Shown here: positions 1-8,247 of the stretch, one piece after another
Numbering within the stretch: position 1 is the first letter of the stretch
How the letters are laid out: each line of letters opens with the position of its first letter
Assembly: GCF_000378825.1 (NCBI RefSeq)
Contig: NZ_KB900388.1
Span: 805,947 to 869,946, forward strand
Origin: Salinispora vitiensis
Lineage (GTDB): Bacteria; Actinomycetota; Actinomycetes; Mycobacteriales; Micromonosporaceae
Direction: 5' to 3'
Length of the DNA stretch: 64,000 bases
The notes under the pieces: generated by a model
Database searches by the model: none
Told to the model about the DNA's origin: nothing
Seen by the model: only the letters and a program-made list of their open reading frames with translations
Made by a program: the position numbers and the translations under genes

Positions 1-1641
1 GCGGATCCGGGGTATCTGGTCGAAGTTGCGCAGCGGCGGTGGACAGGTAGTCGCCCACTCCAGGGAGTTACCGAAGCCCCATGGATCGTCCACCTTGACC
101 ACGGGTCCGTACCGCCAGGACTTCCAGGCGTTCCAGATGAAGAACAGGGTGGATGCGCCGAGTACGAACGACGATACGGTGGAGATTGTGTTCAGGGTGG
201 TGAACCCATCGCCGGGCAGATAGTCGACGTACCGGCGGGGCATTCCCTCGTTGCCCAGCCAGTGCTGGACCAGGAAGGTGCCGTGGAAGCTGAGGAACAT
301 GGTCCAGAAGTGCACCTTGCCGAGTCGTTCGTCGAGTAGCCGCCCGGTCATCTTCGGGAACCAGAAGTAGATTCCGCCGAAGAAGGCGAAGACCACCGTA
401 CCGAAGAGCACGTAGTGGAAATGCCCTACCACGAAGTAGCTGTCGGTTACGTGGAAGTCCACCGGTGGGCTGGCAAGCAGCACCCCGGTGAGCCCGCCGA
501 ACAGGAAGGTGACTAGGAAACCGATGGAGAAGAGCATCGGTGTCTCGAAGGTGAGCTGCCCCTTCCACATGGAGCCGATCCAGTTGAAGAACTTCACCCC
601 GGTCGGTACGGCGATCAGGTAGCTCAGGATGCTGAAGAACGGCAGTAGCACCTGGCCGGTGCCGAACATGTGGTGTGCCCAGACCGCCATGGACAGCACG
701 GTGATGGCGCCGGTGGCGAACACCAGTCCGGTGTAGCCGAAGACGGGTTTGCGGGAGAACACCGGGATGATCTCGGTGATGATCCCGAAGAAGGGCACCG
801 CGATGATGTAGACCTCGGGGTGGCCCCAGAACCAGAACAGGTGCTGCCAGAGCAGTGGTCCGCCGGTGGCCGGATCGAAGACGTGTGCTCCCAGCAGCCG
901 GTCGGCGAGCAGGGCGAAGAGCGCGGCGGCCAGCAGGGGGAAGACCAGCAGGATCAGGAGGCTGGTGAAGAGCATGTTCCAGGTGAAGATCGGCATTCGG
1001 AACATGGTCATGCCGGGGGCGCGGAGAGTGACGATGGTGGTGATCAGGTTGACCGCGGTGAGGATTGTGCCGACGCCGCCGAGGGCGAGTCCGACCAGCA
1101 CCATGTCGGGGCCGATGCCGGGGGAGTGTTCGGCCTGACTCAAGGGCGTGTAGGCGAACCAGCCGAAGTCGGCGGAGCCGCCCGGGGTCAGGAAACTGCC
1201 GAAGAGCAGCAGACCGCCGAAGAGGAAGAGCCAGTAGCCGAAGGCGTTCAGGCGGGGGAACGCGACGTCCGGCGCCCCGACCTGGATCGGGACGATGTAG
1301 TTGGCCATCCCCAGCGCCGCCGGGGTGGCGAAGAGCAGCAGCATCGCGAGGGCGTGGGTGGTGAACAACTGGTTGTACTGCTCGGGGGAGAGGAACTGGA
1401 GCCCGGGTCGGGCCAGCTCGCCCCGGATCAGCATCGCCTCGATGCCGGCCAGCACGAAGAAGACGAAGGACGTGGTCAGGTAGAGCAGGCCGATCTGCTT
1501 GTGGTCGGTGGTGGACAGCCAGCGGGCCAGCGTGCTGCCGGGTAGCGCCGGCCGTCGCGGGCCCGGGTAGCCGCCAAAGCGCGCCGGTGCCAGGATCGCC
1601 GGACCCCGGTCCCGTGGTTCCGTGGTGACCCGCTTGGGCAT
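1..1641 (-). CDS. ctaD: Cytochrome c oxidase subunit I (partial, 3' end off the left edge)
   Basis: Catalytic subunit of the aa3-type terminal oxidase, a polytopic membrane protein carrying haem a, haem a3 and CuB and reducing O2 to water. Translating leftward from the ATG at 1641 gives an N-terminus [11 protein letters not shown], then [13 protein letters not shown], the haem-copper segment [15 protein letters not shown], the tyrosine-containing helix, and HHMFGTG and GHFHYVLFG with the conserved haem and copper histidines. The frame stays open to base 1 (547 codons), close to the usual full length, so only a short C-terminal tail is missing. The start is preceded by GTGAGGGTCC. It diverges from secA2 across about 256 bp. 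The family assignment is firm. Confidence 0.95.
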   Translation of the reverse strand, partial: MPKRVTTEPRDRGPAILAPARFGGYPGPRRPALPGSTLARWLSTTDHKQIGLLYLTTSFVFFVLAGIEAMLIRGELARPGLQFLSPEQYNQLFTTHALAMLLLFATPAALGMANYIVPIQVGAPDVAFPRLNAFGYWLFLFGGLLLFGSFLTPGGSADFGWFAYTPLSQAEHSPGIGPDMVLVGLALGGVGTILTAVNLITTIVTLRAPGMTMFRMPIFTWNMLFTSLLILLVFPLLAAALFALLADRLLGAHVFDPATGGPLLWQHLFWFWGHPEVYIIAVPFFGIITEIIPVFSRKPVFGYTGLVFATGAITVLSMAVWAHHMFGTGQVLLPFFSILSYLIAVPTGVKFFNWIGSMWKGQLTFETPMLFSIGFLVTFLFGGLTGVLLASPPVDFHVTDSYFVVGHFHYVLFGTVVFAFFGGIYFWFPKMTGRLLDERLGKVHFWTMFLSFHGTFLVQHWLGNEGMPRRYVDYLPGDGFTTLNTISTVSSFVLGASTLFFIWNAWKSWRYGPVVKVDDPWGFGNSLEWATTCPPPLRNFDQIPRIR

Positions 1642-1897
1642 GGACCCTCACCCCGCTACGACAGATGGGACGGGCGCGGCTACCCGCCCCTCTGACCATG
1701 AAACCAGGCGAGAGGGATTATTCCGGCTAGAGCGGCATTTTCGTTCCCCGGGGAGCGGTGGTGCTTCTCCCGCCCCCGACCGACTGGTCACCGGTGGCGG
1801 TCAGTCACCGGTAGCGGCCAGCGGTGGCGCTCGTGGACGTCGGCGACGGACCGGGTGGGCCGCTCAAGATCGGTCCGGTCGCGTACCGTTGCCGCTC

Positions 1898-4189
1898 ATG
1901 GGTGTGTCGCAACGGTTGAAGAGCAGGTTCCGCCGGTTCCTCCAGCGCCCCGGGACAACAGTCGATCTCGCACCGCTGGAGAAACTCCTGCCCGCCATTG
2001 AGACCCGGGTCGAGGAACTACGGGCTCTCGACGATGTCGAGCTGACCGAGGTCGCCGGCCGGGCTGAGAACTACGCGGAGATCTGCGCGGTCGGCCGCGA
2101 GGCCGCCCACCGCGGACTGGACCAGCGGCCCTACGATGTGCAGCTGCTCGGTGCGATGGCGTTGCTCTCCGGCAAGGTCGCCGAGATGGCCACCGGTGAG
2201 GGTAAGACCCTGACCGCGACGGTCGCCGCGTACGGGCATGTCCGCCTCGGCAACGGTCCGGTGCACGTGCTGACCGTCAACGACTATCTGGCCCGCCGGG
2301 ACGCCCAGTGGATGCAGCCGGTCTATGACCTGCTCGGCCTGACCGTCGGCTGGGTCAACGAGGCGTCCACCCCGGAGCAGCGACGCGCGGCGTACGCCTG
2401 CGATGTCACGTACGTGTCGGTCAGCGAGGCGGGCTTCGACTACCTGCGCGACCAGCTGGTCACCGACATTGAGGACCGGGTCCAGCCGGCGCTGCGTACC
2501 GCGATCGTGGACGAGGCCGACTCGATCCTGATCGACGAGGCCCGGGTACCGATGGTCCTCGCTGGAGCGGTTCCTGGCGAGCAGGATCCGCTGCACACCG
2601 CCGCGGCGTTGATGCGTGGGCTGCGTGAGGGTCGGCACTACACGGTGGCCGAGGACGGTCGCAGCGTCGCCTTCACCACCGACGGCCTCAGCGCCGTCGA
2701 GGCCAAGCTCGGCATCGACCTGTACGACGAGGAGCAGGTCGCCCAGCTCTCCGCGGTGAACGTGGCCCTGCACGCGCACGCCCTGCTGCACCGCGATGTG
2801 GACTACATCGTGCGGGACGGCACGGTCGAGTTGATCGACGAGATGCGCGGACGGGTGGCGCAGCGTCGCCGTTGGCCGGATGGACTGCAGGCGGCGGTCG
2901 AGGCCAAGGAAGGGCTCGACGCCACCGCCGAGGGGGAGGTGCTCGGCACGATCGCCGTGCAGGCGTACATCGGGCTCTACCCGACCGTGTGCGGGATGAC
3001 GGCGACCGCGGTACTCGTCGGCGAGCAGCTACGCGAGTTCTTTGATCTCGAGGTGGCGGTGGTCCCGCCGAACACGCCGTGTGTCCGCGAGGACGAGCCG
3101 GACCGGATCTACGCGACCCAGGCGGAGAAGGAGGAGGCGCTGATCGACGAGATCCGGCGCAACCACGAGCGGGGACGGCCGGTCCTGGTCGGCACCCTCG
3201 ACGTGAAGGAGTCCGAAAGCCTGGCGGCCGGTCTCGACGCTGCTGACGTTCCCTGCGTCGTGCTGAACGCCAAGAACGACGACGAGGAGGCGGCGATCAT
3301 CGCCGAGGCCGGTGCCCACGGCGCGGTCACGGTCTCGACCCAGATGGCCGGCCGGGGTGTCGACATCCGACTCGGCGGCAGCGATCAGGCGGACCGGGAC
3401 CGGGTGGCCGAGCTGGGTGGTCTCTACGTGATCGGCAGCGGCCGGCACGACAGCCGTCGGGTGGACGACCAGCTGCGTGGGCGGGCCGGTCGGCAGGGTG
3501 ACCCGGGTGGGTCGGTCTTCTTCGTCAGTCTGCAGGACGATCTCGTGGTCCGGCACGCTGGCGACACGGTGCCGCGGTCGCCGCGGATGAACGCCGACGG
3601 CCTGGTCACCGACCCGCAGGTGGATTACGCCGTGGAGCACTCCCAGCGGGTCGCGGAGGGGGTCAACCATGAGATCCACCGCAACACCTGGCGCTACAGC
3701 GTGGTGGTGGAGCAGCAGCGCAAGGCGTTGGCGGAGCGCCGTGAGCGGCTGCTGACCAGCGATGTCGCCGCACTGATGCTGCTCGACAAGGTCGCGGACC
3801 AGGCGGGCGAGATGGACGAGGATCTGCTCGCCCGGGCCGCCCGGTCGATCGCGTTGTTCCATCTGGACCGGCTCTGGGCCGAGCATCTCGCCGAGCTCTC
3901 CGAGGTCCGCGAGGGCGTGCACCTGCGGGCGTTGGGCCGGTTGGACCCGCTTGACGAGTTCCACCGTGCCGCGGTGCCCTCCTTCAACGAGTTGGTGCCG
4001 GAGATCGAGCGGCGCACCATCGAAACCTTCACCGAGACGGAGTTCGACGAGGACTGGGAGCCGGACGAGGCCAAGCTGGTCCGGCCGAGCGCGACGTGGA
4101 CGTACCTCGTGCACGACAACCCGTTCGGTTCGGAGCTCGACCGGCTGATTGCCTCGGTGGGGCGGCGGCTCAGCTCGGGATCCCGCTGA
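1898..4189 (+). CDS. secA2: Accessory preprotein translocase ATPase SecA2
   Basis: ATP-driven motor that pushes a limited set of proteins through the SecYEG channel. At 763 residues it is shorter than housekeeping SecA and lacks the C-terminal cysteine-rich zinc tail, as expected for actinobacterial SecA2. Walker A is MATGEGKT (about residues 97-104), the DEAD box is VDEADSIL (about 204-211), and a SecA helicase motif QMAGRGVDIRLGG follows later. I chose the ATG at 1898 (MGVSQRLKSRFRRFLQRPG) because the basic, SecA-like N-terminus begins there. The frame is open upstream to 1622, but that would overlap the divergent ctaD start. No strong ribosome-binding site is visible. It appears monocistronic. 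Confidence 0.9.
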   Translation: MGVSQRLKSRFRRFLQRPGTTVDLAPLEKLLPAIETRVEELRALDDVELTEVAGRAENYAEICAVGREAAHRGLDQRPYDVQLLGAMALLSGKVAEMATGEGKTLTATVAAYGHVRLGNGPVHVLTVNDYLARRDAQWMQPVYDLLGLTVGWVNEASTPEQRRAAYACDVTYVSVSEAGFDYLRDQLVTDIEDRVQPALRTAIVDEADSILIDEARVPMVLAGAVPGEQDPLHTAAALMRGLREGRHYTVAEDGRSVAFTTDGLSAVEAKLGIDLYDEEQVAQLSAVNVALHAHALLHRDVDYIVRDGTVELIDEMRGRVAQRRRWPDGLQAAVEAKEGLDATAEGEVLGTIAVQAYIGLYPTVCGMTATAVLVGEQLREFFDLEVAVVPPNTPCVREDEPDRIYATQAEKEEALIDEIRRNHERGRPVLVGTLDVKESESLAAGLDAADVPCVVLNAKNDDEEAAIIAEAGAHGAVTVSTQMAGRGVDIRLGGSDQADRDRVAELGGLYVIGSGRHDSRRVDDQLRGRAGRQGDPGGSVFFVSLQDDLVVRHAGDTVPRSPRMNADGLVTDPQVDYAVEHSQRVAEGVNHEIHRNTWRYSVVVEQQRKALAERRERLLTSDVAALMLLDKVADQAGEMDEDLLARAARSIALFHLDRLWAEHLAELSEVREGVHLRALGRLDPLDEFHRAAVPSFNELVPEIERRTIETFTETEFDEDWEPDEAKLVRPSATWTYLVHDNPFGSELDRLIASVGRRLSSGSR

Positions 4190-4355
4190 TTCGTCCGGAG
4201 TGTTCCGCTATCCTCCGGCTCCGGAGGCCGCCCACTTTAGGTAGTTTCGACCCCTCCCCGTGGGGTAGTAGGCCGGGGCCGCGGAGTCGGGACGGACGAA
4301 TGCTTCGGCGGTCCGGTGGGATGGGCAGCGCACGGCGTGACGGAGGTGGGGTCTG

Positions 4356-5096
4356 GTGGACCTGGAGATGCGGGAGTCGGTCGGGGGGACGCTCGGTGTC
4401 CTGGAGACCGCGGGACTGCTCCGGGAGCTGACCGCCGGGCTGATCGGCGCGAGCGACCTCGACGCCGCGCTGACCGTCCTCGTCCGGATCGCCCGGGACG
4501 GTGTCCCGGGGGTCAACTGGTGCGGGTTCACCTCCCTGCGCGCGGGGGAGCAGGCCGGGGCGGTGGCCTCCGATCACCGGCTCGCCGAGCTCGACGACCT
4601 GCGGCACGGCCCAGACTCGCCGGCCATGGCGGCGATCGGGCGACGGGAGCTGGTGGTCGTGGAGCGACTGAGCGTTGAGACGCGGTGGCCGGACTGGACG
4701 TGGCGGGCCCGACGGCTCGGGGTGTCGGCTGTGATCTCCGCGCCGGTCGATATCGACGAGCAGGTGATCGGCGCGCTCAACCTCTATGCGGGAGCCGGGG
4801 AGGTGCTTACCCCCCGGCACCAGCTGACCGCGATGCTGGTGGCCGACCACGCCGGTCTTCTGCTCGCCGCGGTACGGGATCGGGCACGGGCGGTGACCGA
4901 GGCCGGTCAGGTCGACGTGGCACTGCTCGGCGAGAGCGTTGTCGGGCAGGCGATCGGTGTCGTCATGACCCAGCGGGGGTGCCGGGCGGAGGAGGCAGTG
5001 ACGGTGCTGCGCAGCGCGGCGTCCTCGCTCGGGATCCCGCTGCGGGAGGTGGCCGAGCGGTTGGTCACCACGGTTTCGCGGCCTCGCGACAACTAG
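4356..5096 (+). CDS. GAF and ANTAR domain-containing putative antiterminator
   Basis: 246-residue regulator. Residues of about 20-165 form a GAF sensor domain (VNWCGFTSLRAG, SAVISAPVDIDEQVIGALNLYA), and residues of about 180-240 form an ANTAR RNA-binding domain (GQAIGVVMTQRGCRAEEAV). Known GAF-ANTAR proteins sense a small ligand or redox state and bind paired stem-loops to stop transcription termination. The GTG start at 4356 has a good ribosome-binding site, GGAGGTGGGG, just upstream. The gene stands alone, converging with a DUF3500 gene. The signal and targets cannot be read from sequence. The cysteine in VNWCGF could be a ligand or redox residue, which is inference. Confidence 0.88.
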   Translation: MDLEMRESVGGTLGVLETAGLLRELTAGLIGASDLDAALTVLVRIARDGVPGVNWCGFTSLRAGEQAGAVASDHRLAELDDLRHGPDSPAMAAIGRRELVVVERLSVETRWPDWTWRARRLGVSAVISAPVDIDEQVIGALNLYAGAGEVLTPRHQLTAMLVADHAGLLLAAVRDRARAVTEAGQVDVALLGESVVGQAIGVVMTQRGCRAEEAVTVLRSAASSLGIPLREVAERLVTTVSRPRDN

Positions 5097-5158
5097 CCCG
5101 CCGGAGGAATGGCCGCGCGGTGGGCGGGGCTGTTCCGCTGGACCCGTCGCCGTGGGTC

Positions 5159-6106
5159 TCAGTGGGCGACCCGGTGGTGGGCAGCCAGCAGGTCGGCGCC
5201 GAAATCACTGCTCGGCCGGCGAAGCACGGTGTGGGCGTGGTTGCCGTCGTCCGCGGTGTTGTCGTACTCGATCAGCAGGTCGTCGCCCTGTACGCGGTAG
5301 TAGTGGCGCTGCCCCGGCCAACTCGGTCCAGCCCAGGCGAAGTGCATTGGGGACCCGGCGAGCCGACGTGCCTCCCGGTTTGCCAACTCTGGCGGGAGCC
5401 GTTCCAGGTAGAGGGCGACGAGTTGGTCCAACAGGGCCCGGCCGGTCGGGTTCAGCCGGTCAGCGGAGACACCGAGGGGAGTCATCGGGGTGTCCACGCG
5501 CGGTCGGGTCGCGCTGATGATGTCGGTGGGGGCCGCCTCGGCGATGAGCGCCGTCGCCCGTAGTTGCGGGCTGAGGGCATCCAGCAACGCCCGGCCCAGG
5601 TCCTCCTCGGGGCCGAGCGGGCGGGTGACCGGCCGGCCGGCCCACCGGACGGCGGCCGGGTTCGCCCCGAAAAAGACCGGAGCGGGGGAGACCTGGTCGG
5701 CGACGATGGTCATGCTGATCGACAGGTGGTGCCCCTCGACCCGCCACCCCCACGCCTCGTCCTGGATCGGGTCACCGAAAACCGCCACCCAGTAGTCGTC
5801 GCTGTGTCGGCCGCGGCGCCACCCCTCGGCTCGGTCGAGGACCTCCTCCAGCCCGATAATCGTTACTGCCTGCGCGTACGCCGACGGGCTCAGGGCGCTC
5901 GCCAGTAGTCGGTGGGTGGCTTTCCGGGCAGCGCGGGGCAGGTCGGCCAGGCAAACGCCAGGCCGGGGCCGGGGCCGGTACTCGATCCAGCGTCGCGCCC
6001 TCAGGTCGTCGAACCGGTGGGTCGCCCGGGTGCTTTCCGGCTCGTCCAGGGCGGCGAGCAGCGCCGCCGCGGCGGCGCGAAGCTGCTGGGAGAGCGAGTC
6101 CTCCAC
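5159..6106 (-). CDS. DUF3500 family protein
   Basis: About 315 residues. It matches the DUF3500 pattern: an RRWIEYRPRPRPGVCL segment, then DDYWVAVFGDPIQDEAWGWRVEGHHLSIS, a segment with VFFGANPA, and a C-terminal SWPGQRHYYRVQGDDLLIEYDNT stretch (described in parts of the family). No signal peptide or membrane segment is visible. I chose the GTG at 6106 because AGGAAAG lies directly upstream and the conserved helical N-terminus (EDSLSQQLRAAAAALL) starts there; the frame is open further upstream but that part is not protein-like. The function of DUF3500 is not established. It is divergent from the winged-helix gene at 6385. Confidence 0.8.
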   Translation of the reverse strand: MEDSLSQQLRAAAAALLAALDEPESTRATHRFDDLRARRWIEYRPRPRPGVCLADLPRAARKATHRLLASALSPSAYAQAVTIIGLEEVLDRAEGWRRGRHSDDYWVAVFGDPIQDEAWGWRVEGHHLSISMTIVADQVSPAPVFFGANPAAVRWAGRPVTRPLGPEEDLGRALLDALSPQLRATALIAEAAPTDIISATRPRVDTPMTPLGVSADRLNPTGRALLDQLVALYLERLPPELANREARRLAGSPMHFAWAGPSWPGQRHYYRVQGDDLLIEYDNTADDGNHAHTVLRRPSSDFGADLLAAHHRVAH

Positions 6107-6384
6107 CTTTCCTGTATACCCCGCCGGAATGCGGTGACACGGGTAGTGGGGCAACGGAATGGTAAATGTGAACGCGGTGGGGACCCCCGGATCGGGTCCT
6201 CGCAGCGGCTCTGCTGTAATCAGTTGACCTCGTACGCAGAGCGAGCATCTCGCTTCGATGTGTAAGCCAATTGTCACATTCATGCAACGCAGCTGCCCCT
6301 TGACCGCCGAACGGGTGCCGGGAAGCATCGGTGAAGCGGCGTCCCGGGCCGTTGGGGAGATACCCGGACCAGCCAAGGAGGACC

Positions 6385-7005
6385 ATGTCGGTCAGCCCCG
6401 CTTCGTCGCGCGCCGGATGGCATTCGTCCCAACCTGCTGTTCCCGGTCGCCCGCCGGGAGGCCAGCGCCGTCCCACCAACACGGTTCCCCCGGTCCTCAC
6501 GGTGACCCTGTCGATCCCGTTGGCCAGCGACGAGGCCCTGAATCCAGCGGCCCGGCGGTTGCTGGACGCGGCCCGAGAACTGGTGGAGTGTGGAGACGGC
6601 ACGGTCACCATGACCGGCAACGGGTTTTCGGACCGCCGGGCGGAGCCGGTCCCGGCCGGCCGTTCGCCAAGCCGGTCGCTCGCCCCCACCATCCCCACCA
6701 TCCCCACCCTGCACATCCTCGCCTCCTCTCGGTCCGTGCTGCGCGACGGCGAGCCGTTGTCGTTGACCCGGCTGGAGTTCGATCTGTTGTTGCACCTGGT
6801 TGCCCACCCCCGCCGGGTCTTTACGCGGCTGCAACTACTCAATGCGGTCTGGGGCTACGAGCACGCCGGGGTACGCACGGTGGACGTGCACGTCCGTCGG
6901 CTGCGGGGCAAGGTCGGAGTGGATGTCCCCCTGGTCACCACCGTCTACGGGGTCGGCTACCGGCTCGCTGACGACGCCCGAGTGGCCATCGACCGCAGCG
7001 GTTGA
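6385..7005 (+). CDS. Orphan winged-helix (OmpR/PhoB-type) DNA-binding protein
   Basis: 206 residues. The C-terminal 95 form an OmpR/PhoB-type winged helix: [47 protein letters not shown] and the wing VYGVGYRL. The N-terminal 105 residues do not form a receiver domain: no phospho-acceptor aspartate pattern is present and the segment is Pro/Ser/Arg-rich with one helical stretch ([18 protein letters not shown]). It is therefore an atypical regulator not obviously controlled by a kinase. The ATG at 6385 is preceded by AAGGAGGA, which decides the start. A proline-threonine linker ([13 protein letters not shown]) separates the two halves. Confidence 0.85.
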   Translation: MSVSPASSRAGWHSSQPAVPGRPPGGQRRPTNTVPPVLTVTLSIPLASDEALNPAARRLLDAARELVECGDGTVTMTGNGFSDRRAEPVPAGRSPSRSLAPTIPTIPTLHILASSRSVLRDGEPLSLTRLEFDLLLHLVAHPRRVFTRLQLLNAVWGYEHAGVRTVDVHVRRLRGKVGVDVPLVTTVYGVGYRLADDARVAIDRSG

Positions 7006-7054
7006 CGGAGGCCATCACCCGCGCTGGTCTGACGGAGCCGTCACCCGCGCTGGT
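7003..7054 (+). repeat. Imperfect tandem duplication of about 26 bp
   Basis: Two near-identical units, TGACGGAGGCCATCACCCGC... and TGACGGAGCCGTCACCCGC..., lie side by side starting at the stop codon of the winged-helix gene. Both contain TGACGGAG and TCACCCGCGCTGGT. No function is evident; it could be a local duplication. Confidence 0.6.
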
Positions 7055-7212
7055 GCTGCGCGCCATCCATGGGCCCGGGTAGCCGGTCGGGCGGCGGTTT
7101 GGTCCGTGGCGGTGCGGGGTATTCGGTCGGCTCACACACGGGTCGTCAACCCGTGTAGCGACGACCAGCACCGGTCCGGTGGACCGGAAGGCCCTCAGGA
7201 AGGCAGGCAGAA

Positions 7213-7611
7213 ATGCTCGTCCACGACCCGGTCGACACGCCCCGGCCCCAGGCGGAAGCCGATCAGATCCGGCAGTCCCTGCAGGCCCGCTACGACGAGC
7301 TCGCCGCCGAGTACGAGCAGGCTGTGGTGCAGAGTCAGGTGCTGCGCCTGGTCGAGGTCGGGGACACCGCGGGCGATGATCAGGCCGACAGTGGCACGAA
7401 GACCGCGGAGCGGGATACCGCGCAGTCCCTGTTGCGCACGATCCTCGACCGCCGGGCACAGTTCGAGCACGCCCTGACCCGGCTGGAAGAGGGCACCTAC
7501 GGCTTCTGCGAGGGCTGTGGCGCGGCTATTCCGGTGGAGCGGTTGGAGATCTTTCCATCTGCGACGACCTGCGTTAGCTGCAAGCAAACTCGGGAGCGTC
7601 GCGCGGCCTGA
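7213..7611 (+). CDS. DksA/TraR-type C4 zinc-finger protein
   Basis: 132 residues. The N-terminal 85 are predicted to be a long coiled-coil helical hairpin. The C-terminus carries the DksA/TraR zinc finger: GTYGFCEGCGAAIPVERLEI followed by ATTCVSC, i.e. CxxC-17 residues-CxxC. Proteins of this family insert a coiled coil into the RNA polymerase secondary channel and alter promoter responses, though actinobacterial members are mostly uncharacterised. The ATG at 7213 lies after AGGAAGGCAGGCAG. The acidic tip residues needed for DksA activity cannot be identified with certainty, so only the family is assigned. Confidence 0.88.
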   Translation: MLVHDPVDTPRPQAEADQIRQSLQARYDELAAEYEQAVVQSQVLRLVEVGDTAGDDQADSGTKTAERDTAQSLLRTILDRRAQFEHALTRLEEGTYGFCEGCGAAIPVERLEIFPSATTCVSCKQTRERRAA

Positions 7612-8056
7612 CGCGCCGTCGCCGCCCAGGGTGGCACGGCCGGAGCGGACGGAGGTGGCTGGAAGGTGACGCTGCAGGCGAGAACGGAGCGCTGTCGGGG
7701 CGTCGTTGTTCACGTCGTCGGAACGCCCCGCGGTTGGCGACGGGCGCCCCGGCCCGGCCGGGCCAGCCCGCTACGACAACGCCGCGGCCCGGTGGGGCCC
7801 CCGCGGCGCGACGACGATGGCCGGTGGGAGCCCGACGCTCGGGGGTGGAGCGACAGCTGAGCAGCCCCACCCACCGACCCACCCACCCGCCTGCCCTTCC
7901 GGGTGGCAGGGTTCTTCGGACCCGGGTCCGTTGACCGGCGAACGCCAACGTCGCAGTCCGGCGGCGGCTACCGTGTGGTGGGGAGGGCTGGAGGTGGGGT
8001 ACACCCGCCGTAGGACGGACCCCGGCGTTCGGACGGGGCACAGCCGAGGAGCACCC
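7612..8056. other. 445-bp leader region upstream of the repeat peptide gene
   Basis: No convincing gene. Open frames here are Arg/Pro-rich with no family features. The region probably contains the promoter of the peptide-JmjC gene pair that follows. Confidence 0.5.
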
Positions 8057-8239
8057 ATGGCACTCAACGACGACGACATGACGACCTCCGGCGGGGCCGA
8101 CCGCGCCGAGGGTCCGGCTGATGGTGGGGCGACCCCGGGTCAGCATGATGGTGGTGCCGACGGCAGCGCGGAGGGTCCGGCTGATGGTGGGGCGACCCCG
8201 GGTCAGCATGATGGTGGTGCCGACGGCAGCGCCCGCTGA
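8057..8239 (+). CDS. Small repeat peptide, possible substrate of the adjacent JmjC oxygenase
   Basis: 60 residues: a 16-residue acidic N-terminus (MALNDDDMTTSGGADR), then two exact copies of a 21-residue unit (residues 17-37 and 38-58), then Ala-Arg. Each unit starts AEGPADGGATPGQH and ends HDGGADGS, so it contains one histidine, several aspartates and two DGGA motifs. The start has GAGGA seven bases upstream. The stop lies 8 bp before the JmjC/cupin gene, so the two are almost certainly co-transcribed and perhaps translationally coupled. No hydrophobic, signal or lanthipeptide-type Cys features are present. A substrate or RiPP-precursor role is inference. It could also be a non-conserved leader reading frame. 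Confidence 0.6.
   Translation: MALNDDDMTTSGGADRAEGPADGGATPGQHDGGADGSAEGPADGGATPGQHDGGADGSAR
8105..8230 (+). repeat. 63-bp tandem repeat, two copies
   Basis: Units 8105-8167 and 8168-8230 differ at one base only (the third base of the first codon, GCC versus GCG). Both are in frame with the peptide gene and code identical residues. Near-identity at silent positions points to recent duplication or ongoing homogenisation. Confidence 0.95.
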
Positions 8240-8247
8240 ACCACGCG

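Noticed and set aside
68..1699. Long leftward reading frame of over 500 codons covering ctaD
   Set aside because: It is a frame-shifted shadow with Arg/Pro/His-rich composition; the real ctaD frame, with haem-copper motifs, is the one that runs off the left edge.
7666..7860. 64-codon frame in the leader of the repeat peptide gene
   Set aside because: Arg/Pro-rich shadow composition with only a weak GTG start; not supported as a gene.
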